DNA from: Pollenia angustigena | Taxonomy: Eukaryota > Arthropoda > Insecta > Diptera > Polleniidae | Assembly (NCBI GenBank): GCA_930367215.1 | Contig: OV884059.1 | Span: 35,579,882-35,643,881 of the forward strand | Length of the DNA stretch: 64,000 nucleotides | Direction of reading: 5' to 3' | Shown here: positions 33,864 through 44,935 of the stretch, piece by piece | Position numbering within the stretch: position 1 is the first letter of the stretch | Layout: the number at the start of each line of letters is the position of its first letter | Position numbers and translations under genes: made by a program | The notes under the pieces: model-generated | What the model was told of the DNA's origin: nothing | Database searches by the model: none | The model's input: only the letters and a program-made list of their open reading frames with translations

Positions 33864-35222
33864 TCATAAATAATAATATATAATTATATAAAAGGAATAA
33901 AAAAGTTTTCTTTCAATCGCTTGAAAACGTTTTTCAGCTTGAACTTGTGAGTTACCCAATACTGATGGATTGTCAGCGAATGGAAGCCTTACTACGAAAC
34001 GTCCATCTGGATTTCTTGTGACATTGTTATCAAAGTGTGTTTCACAGAGCTTTTCCTTTGGAGTTACGCATTCGGTGTGGTTGTCTATCTCTTCGAGTTT
34101 CCAGAACTTTTCCAATAGATTGGAAACCTTTTCTTCCTCAGCACCATATATAGCACATGTGACTGCTTTTTCACTTAGTATTTCTGTTTTCCCAATTGCA
34201 ATCCATTCTAATACTGTATTTTGGAGCAATGGTAAGCGGTTTCCCAATGTTATTTGTTCTGGTTTTAAGAAATGGTGATAGTGTTCTGCTCCAATGAGAA
34301 TATCAATTTTTCCTGGTCTGTAGAAGAAGGGATCTGCCAATTGTACGTCGTTTGGAATGTTCCAAGTTGATACGTCGATATACCTAGATGGTAGCGGTGA
34401 GATGATTTCCGATAAAACAAATGCTTCAAGTCTTGTTGAAAACCTTTCTGCACAAGACTGGAGGTCCACATTTACTCTTGAGCTGGATGTCCCTGTGTGC
34501 TGGCCTATTCCTTCAATGAAAAGCTTTGTTTTTTTTGTTGATAGCGACAGTTTATTAATAAGTCGCTGCGAGATTAAACTCACTTGTGAGCCGGCATCTA
34601 AAACCGCTCGTCCTTCGCATGCTTGGCCATTGTTTGCTACGATTCTGACCTTTGCTGTTGCAAGGAGGACGTAGTTTTGATGTGTTTGATTATAATCTAC
34701 TGCTTGGTTTGTGGTTGCTACTACGGAATTGGTAGAGGACGATGCTGGTTGTGCACTATTTGTAGCAATGGTTGGTGCTGAAGCTGATGACGTCTGAGTT
34801 ACACCTTTCTTTTGGATTTGGGGCTTCGGTTTGCAGTCAAAGTGCAAGAGAGAATTGTGTTTTTTTGTGCAATGCTTGCATGTACGTGAAATGCAAGTTT
34901 CAGCCTTATGCCCGGATTTTAGACAGTTAATGCATAATTTCTTGTCTTGCACCCATTGGTACCGCTCATTTTTTGTAATTTGAATGAAATTTTTGCAATA
35001 GTATATCGCATGATCCTTGGCGTCACATCCTTTGCAGGCAGTTGATAGTGGTGATGCAGTTGTTGTCATCTTTGGCGAATTTAAATTTTCAGCTTTTTTG
35101 GGCCTCTCCTTTTGGCCTAACGACTCCAATGCTTGGAACCGTTGTTCCAAAAACCTTAAAAAATGGTCAATTGTTTGGACTTCTCTTGGAGTTGTTATTG
35201 ATGATTCATAAAGGATGTGAGT
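33864..35222 (-). pseudogene. BEL/Pao retrotransposon gag-protease fragment
   Basis: Minus-strand frame of about 450 codons. The N-terminal part has zinc knuckles (CKGCDAKDHAIYYC, CINCLKSGHKAETC and a following CKHC) as in BEL/Pao gag. It is followed by a Ser/Thr-rich linker and a retroviral-type aspartic protease with the active site LDAGSQVSLIS (Ala where Thr or Ser is usual: DAG). The downstream DUF1758-like part includes DILIGAEHYHHF. The frame ends soon after a segment that normally leads into reverse transcriptase (RFVVRLPFADNP). No RT, integrase or LTR is seen, so it is 3' truncated. Confidence 0.88.
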
Positions 35223-35830
35223 ATTTCGATCAAGTTTTTTTTATTAGTATTTGTAGTAAGAGGGGATCCCAGTCCTGCACTCTTACGTTTAAGTTGGTGA
35301 GAGCAGCCAGACTTCCTTGGATGACGTCATGGAGGCCTTTGATCGAGTTTGCTTCAGATGTGATACGTTGATGGCCCAAAATTTGCTCAATTATTGTTGA
35401 AGTAAGCACCCGTTTGTTGTTGAATCGCTCTTTCAATGTGTTCCAAGCTGTCGTGTAGTTGTATTCGGTAAGAACTAAATGTCGGATGAGGCGTTCGGCT
35501 TCTCCCGTTAAATGGGTTTTTAAATACCACATTTTTTGTACTGCTGAGATAGGTTGCTCGTGTACAACCTTTTGAAACAGATCTGAGAATGTTGGCCATT
35601 TTTCGTAATCACCCGCAAATTTTGGTATGATTACTTTCGGTAGGGAAATGTTGGTGGGCGTGGCTGGCATATTGTCTGTTTCCTTCGACAACTTTCTGAC
35701 CCTCCCTTCCAGCTGGATATACCTTGTTATATCAGCCTTGTGTTGTAAGGCTCTCAAACATTTCTGACATCTGGAAATGTATGTCTTCAATTGGTTGCCA
35801 TAACCTTGTGGCGGCTATAGCATCTGTATG
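35223..35830 (-). pseudogene. BEL/Pao gag N-terminal part
   Basis: Upstream continuation of the preceding fragment, DUF1759-type gag: LPKVIIPKFAGDYEKWPTF, then MWYLKTHLTGEAERLIRHL and WNTLKERFNN. It ends at a stop at about 35230 because of one extra A in an A run (about 35237-35244). Ignoring that base the frame passes directly into the zinc-knuckle region. The true N-terminus is missing. The nominal first codon near 35790 is not an ATG. Confidence 0.85.
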
Positions 35831-35944
35831 AGCTGATTCGTCCGCCAACATCCTTTATATTTTGCTTTAAGGGATTTCTGTAATGCCTTGTCCCTGCATT
35901 TTCCCAATGCCAAATATCATTATCTTATAAATTTTTCTTTGCAT

Positions 35945-36335
35945 ACGTAAATACACATTTACAGCCCATAAAGCGCAGCAAACAGTAAGTTTTGTAGATG
36001 TAATTGTTTTTTGGCAAAAGCTTGTGGATTCTACTCACTCCAAATGCGACAACTTGGCTTATTTATGTACCCATGAACCAGAAATGGGCTTCATCGAAAA
36101 ATAAAATTTTGAGTGGAAATTCAAAATCAATTTGTGCTTCAGCCCATTCGCCGAATTATTTTGATAAAAAACTTCAACATTTTACGCGTTGCTCGATCAT
36201 ATAATAAGTCATAATTCGATTCATAATGAAATGTCAAAGCTAACTAAACAAAAAGAAACTATCAGCTGTAAAATGGATGATCAAATAATGCAGTGATGCC
36301 AACTCAAAGTTGTAATACTCTAAAAAAAAACACCC
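35945..36335 (-). pseudogene. IS630/mariner-type (DDE_3) transposase relic
   Basis: Badly decayed minus-strand coding. The phrase FPLKILFFDEAHFW, then INKPSCRIWSE and a further KQLHLQ-LTVCCALWA are readable in different frames between about 36140 and 35950. These are signatures of a common insect DDE_3 transposase, the first covering its catalytic Asp. Toward 36340 the sequence ends in a terminal-repeat-like tract (GAGTTGGCATCACTGCAT on the minus strand is at about 36285-36304; AACACCC at about 36340). Confidence 0.65.
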
Positions 36336-37713
36336 TTTACAACAAATAGTTACAAAAAAATCAACGGTTGAAAGTTGTTCACATAAAAGAGATACACAGG
36401 TTGTGTTCACTCTTTAGAAGCTCATGTGTAAAAATGTTGTTGTTCACTATTCTGGATGTTTATATAACTTATTCATATAACCGAACGTCTACTGTATGTA
36501 ATTTAAGTTTAATTTACTATATATACGTTATTTATTATAATCGTTTATTAGCTGCAATAAATTGAGGCTTAACTAGTACCTACATACATATAAGTTAACA
36601 CAAGCACCGCATAAAACGATTACCACTAATTTAGTCAAATGACTTCATTCCTTGCCAGCCCTGATTTGTTTAAAACACATCTCCTATGTCTCTGTGGAAG
36701 CAGACATATGAGATGTAAACTCTTCTATGCTTATTTCTTAAGCTGAAGGTCCACAGCATGCGTTTATGCGTCTGTCCTTTTTATGCATTTGACAAAACAG
36801 TTGAATTAGTGTAATGGTATATGACAAGTTACACAACAAAATGCAGAAAATGCATAGACGCATCAACGCATGAAAGTAGGTTTACTTTCTACTTTTGTAT
36901 CCGTCGCATGTGTGGTGAAAAAAAGTCAGCTGTTATTGATGGCCATGGATGACAAATCATATTTTATTTTCAATGTTATCGATAAATATGTTTGTGTGGT
37001 GGATTACTTTTTACCAGAGTATGAAAACAAACAAAACATTTCGCAAACGTTTGCAAAATGTACAAAACTATTCAAAATTCTTAAATTGTATTGTACATAA
37101 TAGAGTTGGGTAGTTCATGAACGAACTAGTTCAATTGAACTAGTCAGTCAGATGAACGTTGAACTGTCATTCAGTCTGACAGTTCCTTTTAGTTCAACAG
37201 TTCACTTTTCGTCACTTTGTCTTTTGCGTCAGCAGTCTTTTGATAGGGTTCATTTAGTTCAATTCATTTAGTTCAATTCATTTAGTTCAGAGGTTCATTT
37301 ACTTCAGTTGCTAGTCCACTTGATTTCTTATTCTTTACCGCACTGATTGAAAAGAAACAACAATAGTATTAGTGTCTCTATGTTTAACATTATATTGTTT
37401 CTTTTACTCATTGCCAGATAACTTTAAACATTTTCATAATAAAATCAAGGCTGCCATACTTAGAGATGTCTAGCTGCGATTTTTTCGGCAATTTATAAAA
37501 TATTTTTTATTATTAATAAAGGGTCACATAGACACATACTTATCATGCTCATGCAATCAGCATGTGTTTGTAAATTTGAAATTTTTATATATGTATGCGT
37601 CACACAGAGAATGCAGTATGAAAAACCAAAATAGGTTTGATTTCAAAATGAACTCATACTGCTGACAGTTGTTCAATGAACAATAAAATAAATTATTAAT
37701 TTTATGATATATT

Positions 37714-37853
37714 CACCCTTATCGTGTTTGGCGTATTCAAAATACGTCTACGACTGTTTGGTAATAGAATAAAGGAAATAAGTTCACGTTCTCTTTAATC
37801 TATTACCAAACAGTCGTAGGCGTATTTAAAATACGCCAAACACGATAAGGGTA
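37714..37853. mobile_element. Near-palindromic 140-bp MITE, copy 2
   Basis: Same length and structure as 29125-29264. Starts CACCCTTATCGTG and is flanked by ATT (37711-37713, 37854-37856). Confidence 0.88.
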
Positions 37854-38114
37854 ATTTTTCTTTCAATTTAAATTAAAACAAATTTAAAATAGTTTCTGAG
37901 AAAAAACGTGTGAAGAAAGTAGGGGTTCTCTTGAATTTCACGAAATGACATTTATTTTAAAATGATGATTGATAGGTGTGTAGTAAAATATCAATCACAC
38001 ACGTATACGAAGGATTCATCGGCAGTAGTTGTCAACAGTATGTGTCTATAGGCCTCTTAAGATTTCCGTAGGACATGCTGAAATTTATTGTTGAGGTGAT
38101 TTTGTCGGCATTAA

Positions 38115-38258
38115 CATAGCGTTTTCACCTGAAAATTTTTTGTCATACCAAATGTCAAACTCTATATAAAAAAACTCGAAACTTTCTGTCAGCGTTTTTT
38201 TTAATATGAAGTTTGACGTTTGGAATGACAACAATTTGTCAGGTGAAGACGGTTTGTA
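38115..38258. mobile_element. Short palindromic MITE
   Basis: Arms carry TTTTCACCTGA, TGTCAT(A/T)CCAAA and GTCAAACT in inverted order around a T-rich centre near 38190. Ends are imperfect. Confidence 0.55.
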
Positions 38259-38670
38259 AGATAAGTCATGAATTTGTCAACGCAAATATTTTGGGAGTAA
38301 AAATTTATATTGTGCATTATTTGTCAGTGCTTTATAAACAAATGTCTCTATTGTGAATAAATTGTCAGTGCTTGTATTCTGAAAGAAAAATATACAAAAT
38401 AAAACACTAATAATTATATGATAAAATAAATAATGAATAATGTTTATCTTAATTTTTCTTATTAATACTCCTTCAATAAAAGAAAAAAGTAATTTAATTG
38501 AGCCCTACCTTAAAATACAAATTAAAACTTACATGTTCCCTACATGTTTTTAGTATGGGAATTCGTTCCCATAAAATTTGTTATAGGAATCATTCACAAT
38601 ACAAAAAAAAAAACACACAAATAAAAAAAATATAGGAATATTTTCATGGGAGTAGTTGTTTGAGGTAGGG

Positions 38671-39456
38671 GTGCTTATTTTGAGCAAAACGAGTCAGAGT
38701 GTTTCCATTATGTAATAGTATTTCACTTAAGCGGCTCATACACTTAGAATAAAATTGTTCAATTTTACGTATAGTACAATTATATCGCCAATGTGTATGT
38801 GATATTCGAAGGTGGAACAATATATTGGCAACAATCAAAAGACTTGATTTTTATTGCACAACGAAAAGAAAGTGAAGTGTGTTGGCAACATTGTACAATG
38901 CTGTTTATATTATTCCTATAGGTTATGTTCGCCTTTTTATTGAATGAAACTATTGTGCGACTTATTGTAAAATATAGGACAAAATGGAAATGATATGGCG
39001 AATATCATATACAATAATATTGCAAGTGTATGGGCCGCTTTACATGTTTTGGGCCACAAAACTACATTTGCAGCAAAACAGGTGTTCTGCTACTTGCTAC
39101 TTGTTTTCCCATACATTTTTCATGTTCGAAAAACTCAAATAAATACTAGTTTTGCTCCAAAAAATGTCGAAAACCATGAAACAACTCAGAGTTTTATTAT
39201 TGGTGATTAACAATTTCGAAAAAAATTACAGATTTACCAAAATAACAAGACTTATTAAATTATATGTATAATGTGTATTAAAAAACATATAAGAAAATAT
39301 TTATTATTTTACAAAAATATTTTTTGCTTTCATGTTTGTAAACAACATTAATGCCAAATTGATTTCGAAAACCAAAACCAGTTTTACATAATGGAAGCAC
39401 TCTGACACGTTTTGCTCAAAACAAGTTGACAACAAGCTGATAGTGGAAACATAGTA
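38671..39456 (-). mobile_element. Harbinger-derived relic related to the 62.1-kb element
   Basis: Right end reads GGAAACATAGTA followed by TTA (39457-39459), the same tip as the element at 62108-63028. Subterminal phrases CATTATGTAA, TTTTCGAAATCAATTTG and CCATACATTTTTCAT also recur in matching order. Left and right regions share an inverted TTTTGAGCAAAACG block (38679 and 39408). The left tip is lost. Confidence 0.5.
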
Positions 39457-40828
39457 TTAGAGTCTCAAAATAAATTAATAGCTTATCTAATTTCAGTGTA
39501 TTTATCAAAAATAATAATTGGAAATTTAGCACGTCGTACGGAAATCTTTTTAATAATAAAAAAAATCGCCATATATTTTATAAATCGCCGAAAAAAATCG
39601 CAGTGTAGTCAAAATGTTTGAAAATTGCCACATATGGCGAGACATCTCTTAATATGGCAGCCCTGATTATATTATGAACATGTTTTAGTGATCTGGCAAT
39701 GAGTAAAAGAAACAAGTATATTATAATAACATAATAACATATAGAAACTAATAATATTGTTGTCTCTTTTCAATCAATTCGGTAAAGAACATGAAAAATA
39801 CTATGCATTTTGTTTTTGTAAAATGAGTGAATGCCAAATTTATTTGTTGAAAAACAAAGAAAAGGAAATTTTATAAAAAATACACAATTGTGTTTTTGAA
39901 CTTTATTAAAAATTTATATTTATTACATTATATTTATTATATTTAAATATTTATTAAAAATTTAAATAAGTTTTTTTAAGTATTTAAATTTTTATTAATT
40001 TTTTCAAAGCTTGACACACACAAAAATAAACAACAACAGAATAAGAAATCAAAACAAGCAACTGAAGTAAATGAACCTTTAAACTACATACATTAACTGA
40101 CTTAAATGAACTGACTGACGAAATATACAGCTGGCTCAAAAGACTGACTGACTAAAAGTGAACTACTGAACTGGAAGAACGAACTAGTTCACTTTTTTTA
40201 AATGAACTCTATTGAAACGTCACTTAAATGAACGATTAAGCCCAAGACTAGTACACAAAACAAAAACTTTTCAAGTGTCAAAGAGAGAAAACGAAACAAT
40301 TGGCTTTCCACTCATCTGCATTATTTAATTTACCGTTACAATCGTACATCTGAGTACAAAACAGATAGAGAAACGTTTTGTTTTGAGTAATTGATTTAAT
40401 TCTTGTTTGGTTTTTGTAGTCGCATAACAAGAGTAAAATCCACAATGCCTTTGATTTGTTACGTTATTATATATATTTGTTTTTTTTAATTACTATGGTA
40501 GTCAAAATAAGCATTAATAAAAACAAAAAAACCTAAAAACCTCTCTTTTTATTGCACTTAGAAACAATAGTAGTGAGTAAATCAATTACCAAACGTTTGT
40601 CAAACGTTTTTTCTCTGAATGTTTCTATATTGTTCTTACTCTTTTCTTTTCCAGCTGTGTACGTTGATATTAAAGTACAATTTGCGCTTAGGAGCAAAAA
40701 CAATACAAAACAAAATGGCACAATCATTCTCATTGTTTTGGTTTTGTTTTTGTTTTACTCACTGCAAAGAACAAAACAAAACGAAAGCAAACGTTTCGTT
40801 TTGTTTGTTTTCGTACTCTGCTTTTTAC

Positions 40829-41306
40829 TATGTTTTTGCATTAAAAAAGGTTGTTAATAAGAGAAAAAGCTTTCTTAATAAAGATTGTATAAACTTTAAA
40901 GAATAAAATACATTAAAATTAATTTTTAGCACAATCAAAATTTGCCATTCTAGTTATCGATTACTTTTATCTTCTGATTGTCATCTTTGTTGTGTTAATT
41001 ATTTTTTTTAACAAATGCCATGAATTGGAAACTTATTGATACCGTGAAAAATCACGAATATATTTATAATAAAAGCTTACTCCCCTATGAATTCTATTAA
41101 ATAAATTCTATTAAAATATGAATTACACTCTCCATTTCTTGCAAAATTGTTTTTAATTGTTAAACATATTAGCACAACAGCTGATAAAAACAAAACAAAT
41201 TTGGCGCATAAAACGCATTGCATATAACTTGAATTTAGAAACGCATAAAATGCACAAAAAGAATCATACGCATCTACGCATGAACGCATGGTGTGGACCT
41301 TCAGCT
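40829..41306. repeat. Duplicated ~600-bp unit, first copy (right part)
   Basis: Continuation of 36884-37014 after the hAT-like insertion. Highly similar to 41430-41908 and ends GGTGTGGACCTTCAGCT followed by TTA. Confidence 0.85.
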
Positions 41307-41908
41307 TTACTTTTGTATCCGTCGCATGTGTGGTGAAAAAAAGTCAGCTGTTATTGATGGCAATTCATATTTTATTTTCAATGTTATCGATAATTATGTT
41401 TGTTTGGTGGATTACTTTTTACTATGTTTCTGCATTAAAAAAGGGTTTTAAAAAGAGAAAAAGCTTTCGTAATAAAGATTGTAAAAACTTTAATGAATAA
41501 AATACATTAAAATAAATTTTTAGCACAATTTAACAAGAACAAAATTTGCCATTCTAGATATCGATTACTTTTATCTTCTGAGTGTCATCTTTGTTGTGTT
41601 TATTATTTTTTGTAACAAATGCCATGAATTGGAAACTTATTGATACCGTGAAAAATCACGAATATTTTTATAATAAAAGCTTACTTCCCTATGAATTCTA
41701 TTAAATAAATTCTATTAAAATATCAATTACACTCTCAATTTCTTGCAAAAATGTTTTTAATTGTTAAACATATTTGCACAACAGCTGATAAAAAAAACAA
41801 ATTTGGCGCATAAAACGCATTGCATGTAACTTGAATTTAGAAACGCATAAAATGAACAAAAAGTATCATACGCATATACGCATGAACGCATGGTGTGGAC
41901 CTTCAGCT
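41307..41908. repeat. Duplicated ~600-bp unit, second copy
   Basis: Starts ACTTTTGTATCCGTCGCATG shortly after the first copy's end, and runs through to another terminal repeat. Because it lacks the insertion it shows the empty site (GGATTACTTTTTACTATG), which confirms the 8-bp duplication next door. Confidence 0.88.
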
Positions 41909-41911
41909 TTA

Positions 41912-42285
41912 CTTTAAGTAGCAAACGTGGGAATCTGCTGAGTAGGCAGATTCCATGTTCATAAGTTAACATTAAACAAATAGTTTGTAAGTTTTGGAAT
42001 TAATAAATACAAGCACGTGTATTTTGGAACTTAACGAGTCAAGTCATTTTAGTTTATATATTTATTCATTTATTCATCAGTTAGATAATACAATGTGGGC
42101 CATTAAAAATAATATAATATAATGAAATAAACTTTAATTCCCTCTTAAAGTTAATTTAATATGATCTCTAATTTTAGCAAGACAAGTAAAAAAGGAAGCA
42201 GCAATTGTAAGTTTTAGTTTTTATATATAATGTTTAATTTTGGATGTGGCTCACTGTACGTGTTTACATAGTGCAGAAAGATATA
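41912..42285. other. AT-rich spacer
   Basis: No gene or clear repeat seen. Confidence 0.4.
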
Positions 42286-42391
42286 CAGTGATTCAAACGG
42301 AAATTCGGAAAAGGCTTTTATTTATTTTTTTTTACATAAAAATTACAATTAATTTTGTTTTTTTAAATTTGTATCTCGTGATATTTTTCCA

Positions 42392-42921
42392 TCTACTTAT
42401 ATATATAAAAATGAAAAATGTTTGTGTGTTTGTTTGTTTGTTTGTATGTTGGCTTATAGACTCCTAAACTACTGAACCGATTTTCCTGAAATTTTTACAG
42501 TAGCATCACGTGAGCCCTAAAAATAAAATAGGCTACTTATTTTTTCGATAGGGGCAGGGGAATTGGTACCCCCAATTGGATGCCAATATGAATATCGCAT
42601 ATCTTAAGAGCCGCTTCACGCATTTTGTTGAACTTTTGGTAGTAAAATCTTCTGAGCCCCAAAATTGAAATAAAGCAGCAGCGGGGGAAGTGGTTTCCCC
42701 CATAGGACGCCAATGTTTAATATATGATATCTTAAAAACTATTATAGTGAGAAAGTTAACATTTTGTAGAAGTCAATCTAATGGTATACTTCACTTTTGA
42801 AAATAAAAATAAAGCGGGTAGGCGCAGGGGGGAAATACCTTCCATAGGATGCATATATTAAATATCTCTCAACCGATAAAGTTGTTAAAGCAGCGTAGCG
42901 AAGCGCACCGGGTTAAGCTAG
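42392..42921. mobile_element. Non-autonomous Helitron-like element
   Basis: Begins TCTACTTATATATATAAAAA after an A and ends GCGCACCGGGTTAAGCTAG before a T, fitting Helitron rules (5' TC, 3' CTAG, insertion between A and T). The subterminal GCGTAGCGAAGCGC can form a small hairpin. Inside is the phrase ACTCCTAAACTACTGAACCG, which I recall as common in insect Helitron-type repeats. No Rep-helicase gene. Confidence 0.75.
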
Positions 42922-43663
42922 TACCATATATAAAACTTAAGACTATTTCACACTTAAAAAGATTAAACTCATTAAGCGGACAAATTTAAATTTTTAATTC
43001 AAACAGAAAATCGGACAAACAAAGTAGGTTTAAGTTTTTGTGCAATTTTCTAACAAAACAAGAAAATAATGATATAGTTTTAATCTATGTGTTCAATTGA
43101 ATGTGTATACACAAAAAAAAATTAAAATGGCTCCATTGGGAAAGCAAACGACCGTATTATTAGATTGTATGGAGAAGGAAAAACCGTGAGTAATATTGCT
43201 GAAATTGGAGCTAAAAGTCGAGCAACAGTTCATAATATTACTAAGAAATACCGAAAAGAAAATTGAGTGGAAAATAAAAGCAAAGAAGGTCAAGGAAAGA
43301 TTTTCAATGATCACGACGAAAGGCGGATTTTAAATGAAATAAAGAAAAATCCGCCGTCGAGCTACAAAAGTATGTAGAAACTCATATTGGAAAGTCGGTT
43401 TCTTTTGAAACTGTAAGAAACACCTTAAGAAAACACGATTTTCATGGTCGTACTTTGAGAAAAAACCGTTTATAAGCCCTAAAAACAAATTAATAAGTTT
43501 AAAATTTGCTAAAGAATATGTTGTAAAAAATCAAGATTTTTGGAATACGGTAAAATATATATCTGCAAAATTTACAACAAAAAATACATTCATATACTTT
43601 TAATAGGTTCTTTTAAGCGACGAAAGTAAATTCAATATACACGGGTCAGATAGAAGAAAGTTT

Positions 43664-44935
43664 GGCTGTAGGAAATATCGCCCAAAAAAAAAATGAAAAA
43701 TCGCCCAAGCGAACATGAAAAATGACCCAAAAAGGTAAATATGAAATTTTGCCCAAAAAAAACGAAAAAGGGCCCAAAAAGAAAATGAAAAATGACACAA
43801 AAAACAAAAACGAATTTTTTCCCACAAAAAAAAATTACTCAATTTGCAAAAAATTGTTTATTATTCATATAAATTTAGGTGACATGTCATAACGTCCGCA
43901 ACTTAACTTATAATCAAAAATGTGTAAATTTTTTTTTAAAATACCGTTAAAATTTCAAGTGATTTTTTTAAAGATACTAATTTAACCATAATATGGTTGT
44001 CGGTGACAATGATTTGGTTAAATTAAACATAATATGGATAAAATATTTTTATAGCTTTTACTCCGGGTGTATATATTAAATATATATATCCTAAATAAGG
44101 ATTTCATCTTCTATGGTATAACAAATACTGACTTCGCTAACTAAAGCTTCTCTGTATAACCGGCCTTCGGCCGGGCGCAAGGATTTTCTCCTCTGTGGTA
44201 TAACAAAGACCGGCTTCGCTAACTAAAGCTTCTATGTATAGCCGGTTTCGCTAAGTAAAACTGCCTTGTTTCCGAACAAGGCCGAATACGCAGAGAAACT
44301 TTAGTTAGCGAAGCCGGTGTTTGTTATACCATAGAGGAAAAAATCCTTGCGCCCGGGCGAAGGCCGGCTATACAGAGAAGCTTTAGTTAGCGAAGCCGGT
44401 CTTTGTTATACCAAAGAGGAGAAAATCCTTGCGCCCGGCCGAAGGCCGGCTATACAGAGAAGCTTTAGTTAGCGAAGCCAGTATTTGTTATACCATAAAA
44501 GAGAAATTCCTTATTTTCGATATATATATATATTTAATATATACACCCAGAGAAAAAGCTACAAAACCATTTTTAAAAAAATTCTACCCATATTATGTTT
44601 AATTTAACCAAATCATTGTCGCCGACAACCATATTATGGTTAAATTAGTTTCTTGAAAAATAGTTTTGTTGTTTGCAACCATAATAAAACATGGTTTTCT
44701 CTGCTATGTAAGATTATGGTAGAATTTTAAAAATGGAAAATGGCCCCAAAAAATGGGCTATTTTTCATAAAACATTTAAAAAACGAAAAATCACCCAACA
44801 ATAACGAAAAATAGCCCAAAAATTTTGGGCCATTTTTCATATGAAATCAGGCCCAATTTTACATGCAATTTTTTTGGGCGATTTTTCATTTTTTTTTTTT
44901 GGGCGATTTTTCTTTGGGCGATATTTCCTACAGCC
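43664..44935. mobile_element. 1.27-kb foldback element with 8-bp target duplication
   Basis: Ends GGCTGTAGGAAATATCGCCC and exact complement; flanks GAAAGTTT (43656-43663, 44936-44943). The outer parts are made of short degenerate repeats of the type GCCCAAAAA..GAAAAAT. Inner arms (about 43975-44250 and 44280-44660) are inverted copies containing ACCATAATATGGTTG. The centre is GC-rich compared with surroundings. No coding region. Superfamily is unclear. Confidence 0.88.
44095..44515. repeat. ~82-bp inverted and tandem GC-richer repeats
   Basis: Unit contains AGCTTTAGTTAGCGAAGCC, TTTGTTATACCA and CCTTGCGCCCGG..GAAGGCCGG. About two copies run in reverse orientation on the left (44095-44260), and nearly three in forward orientation on the right (44290-44515), meeting at a short symmetric spot near 44270 (CCTTGTTTCCGAACAAGG). 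Confidence 0.85.

Larger units (their letters stand above)
37101..40250. mobile_element. hAT-like foldback element, inner copy
   Basis: Ends TAGAGTTGGG and complement of CCCAAGACTA, with near-identical 8-bp flanks GTACATAA and GTACACAA. Subterminal regions are rich in GTTCA/TGAAC and AGTTCATTT repeats. Long inverted arms continue inward (about 37320-37500 against 39600-39795, sharing TTTCTTTTACTCATTGCCAG). The centre contains several smaller elements. No protein-coding gene. Confidence 0.7.
37015..40820. mobile_element. hAT-like element, outer copy
   Basis: Ends CAGAGTATGAAAACAAACAA and the complement of TTGTTTGTTTTCGTACTCTG. A perfect 8-bp target duplication CTTTTTAC (37007-37014, 40821-40828) and the CAGAG tip both fit hAT. 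No transposase frame. The element holds another element at 37101-40250. Confidence 0.85.
36741..41908. mobile_element. Harbinger-like element containing nested insertions and an internal duplication
   Basis: Ends AGCTGAAGGTCCACA and its complement TGTGGACCTTCAGCT, with TTA flanks (36738-36740 and 41909-41911). Only about 1.3 kb is its own sequence. The rest is the hAT-like insertion at 37015-40820. A unit of about 600 bp is present twice: once split by that insertion (36884-37014 plus 40829-41306) and once whole (41307-41908). Each ends in the same terminal repeat. No transposase is visible. Confidence 0.65.

Noticed and set aside
33970..35371. Plus-strand frames over the BEL/Pao fragment
   Set aside because: Antisense to well-supported gag and protease coding.
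40533..40906. Overlapping open frames near the right end of the hAT-like element
   Set aside because: They arise from AACAAAAC-type repeats inside a terminal region and have no domain.
36870..41972. Short open frames repeated in both copies of the 600-bp unit
   Set aside because: They are duplicated because the DNA is duplicated; the predicted peptides lack motifs and are not conserved in length.
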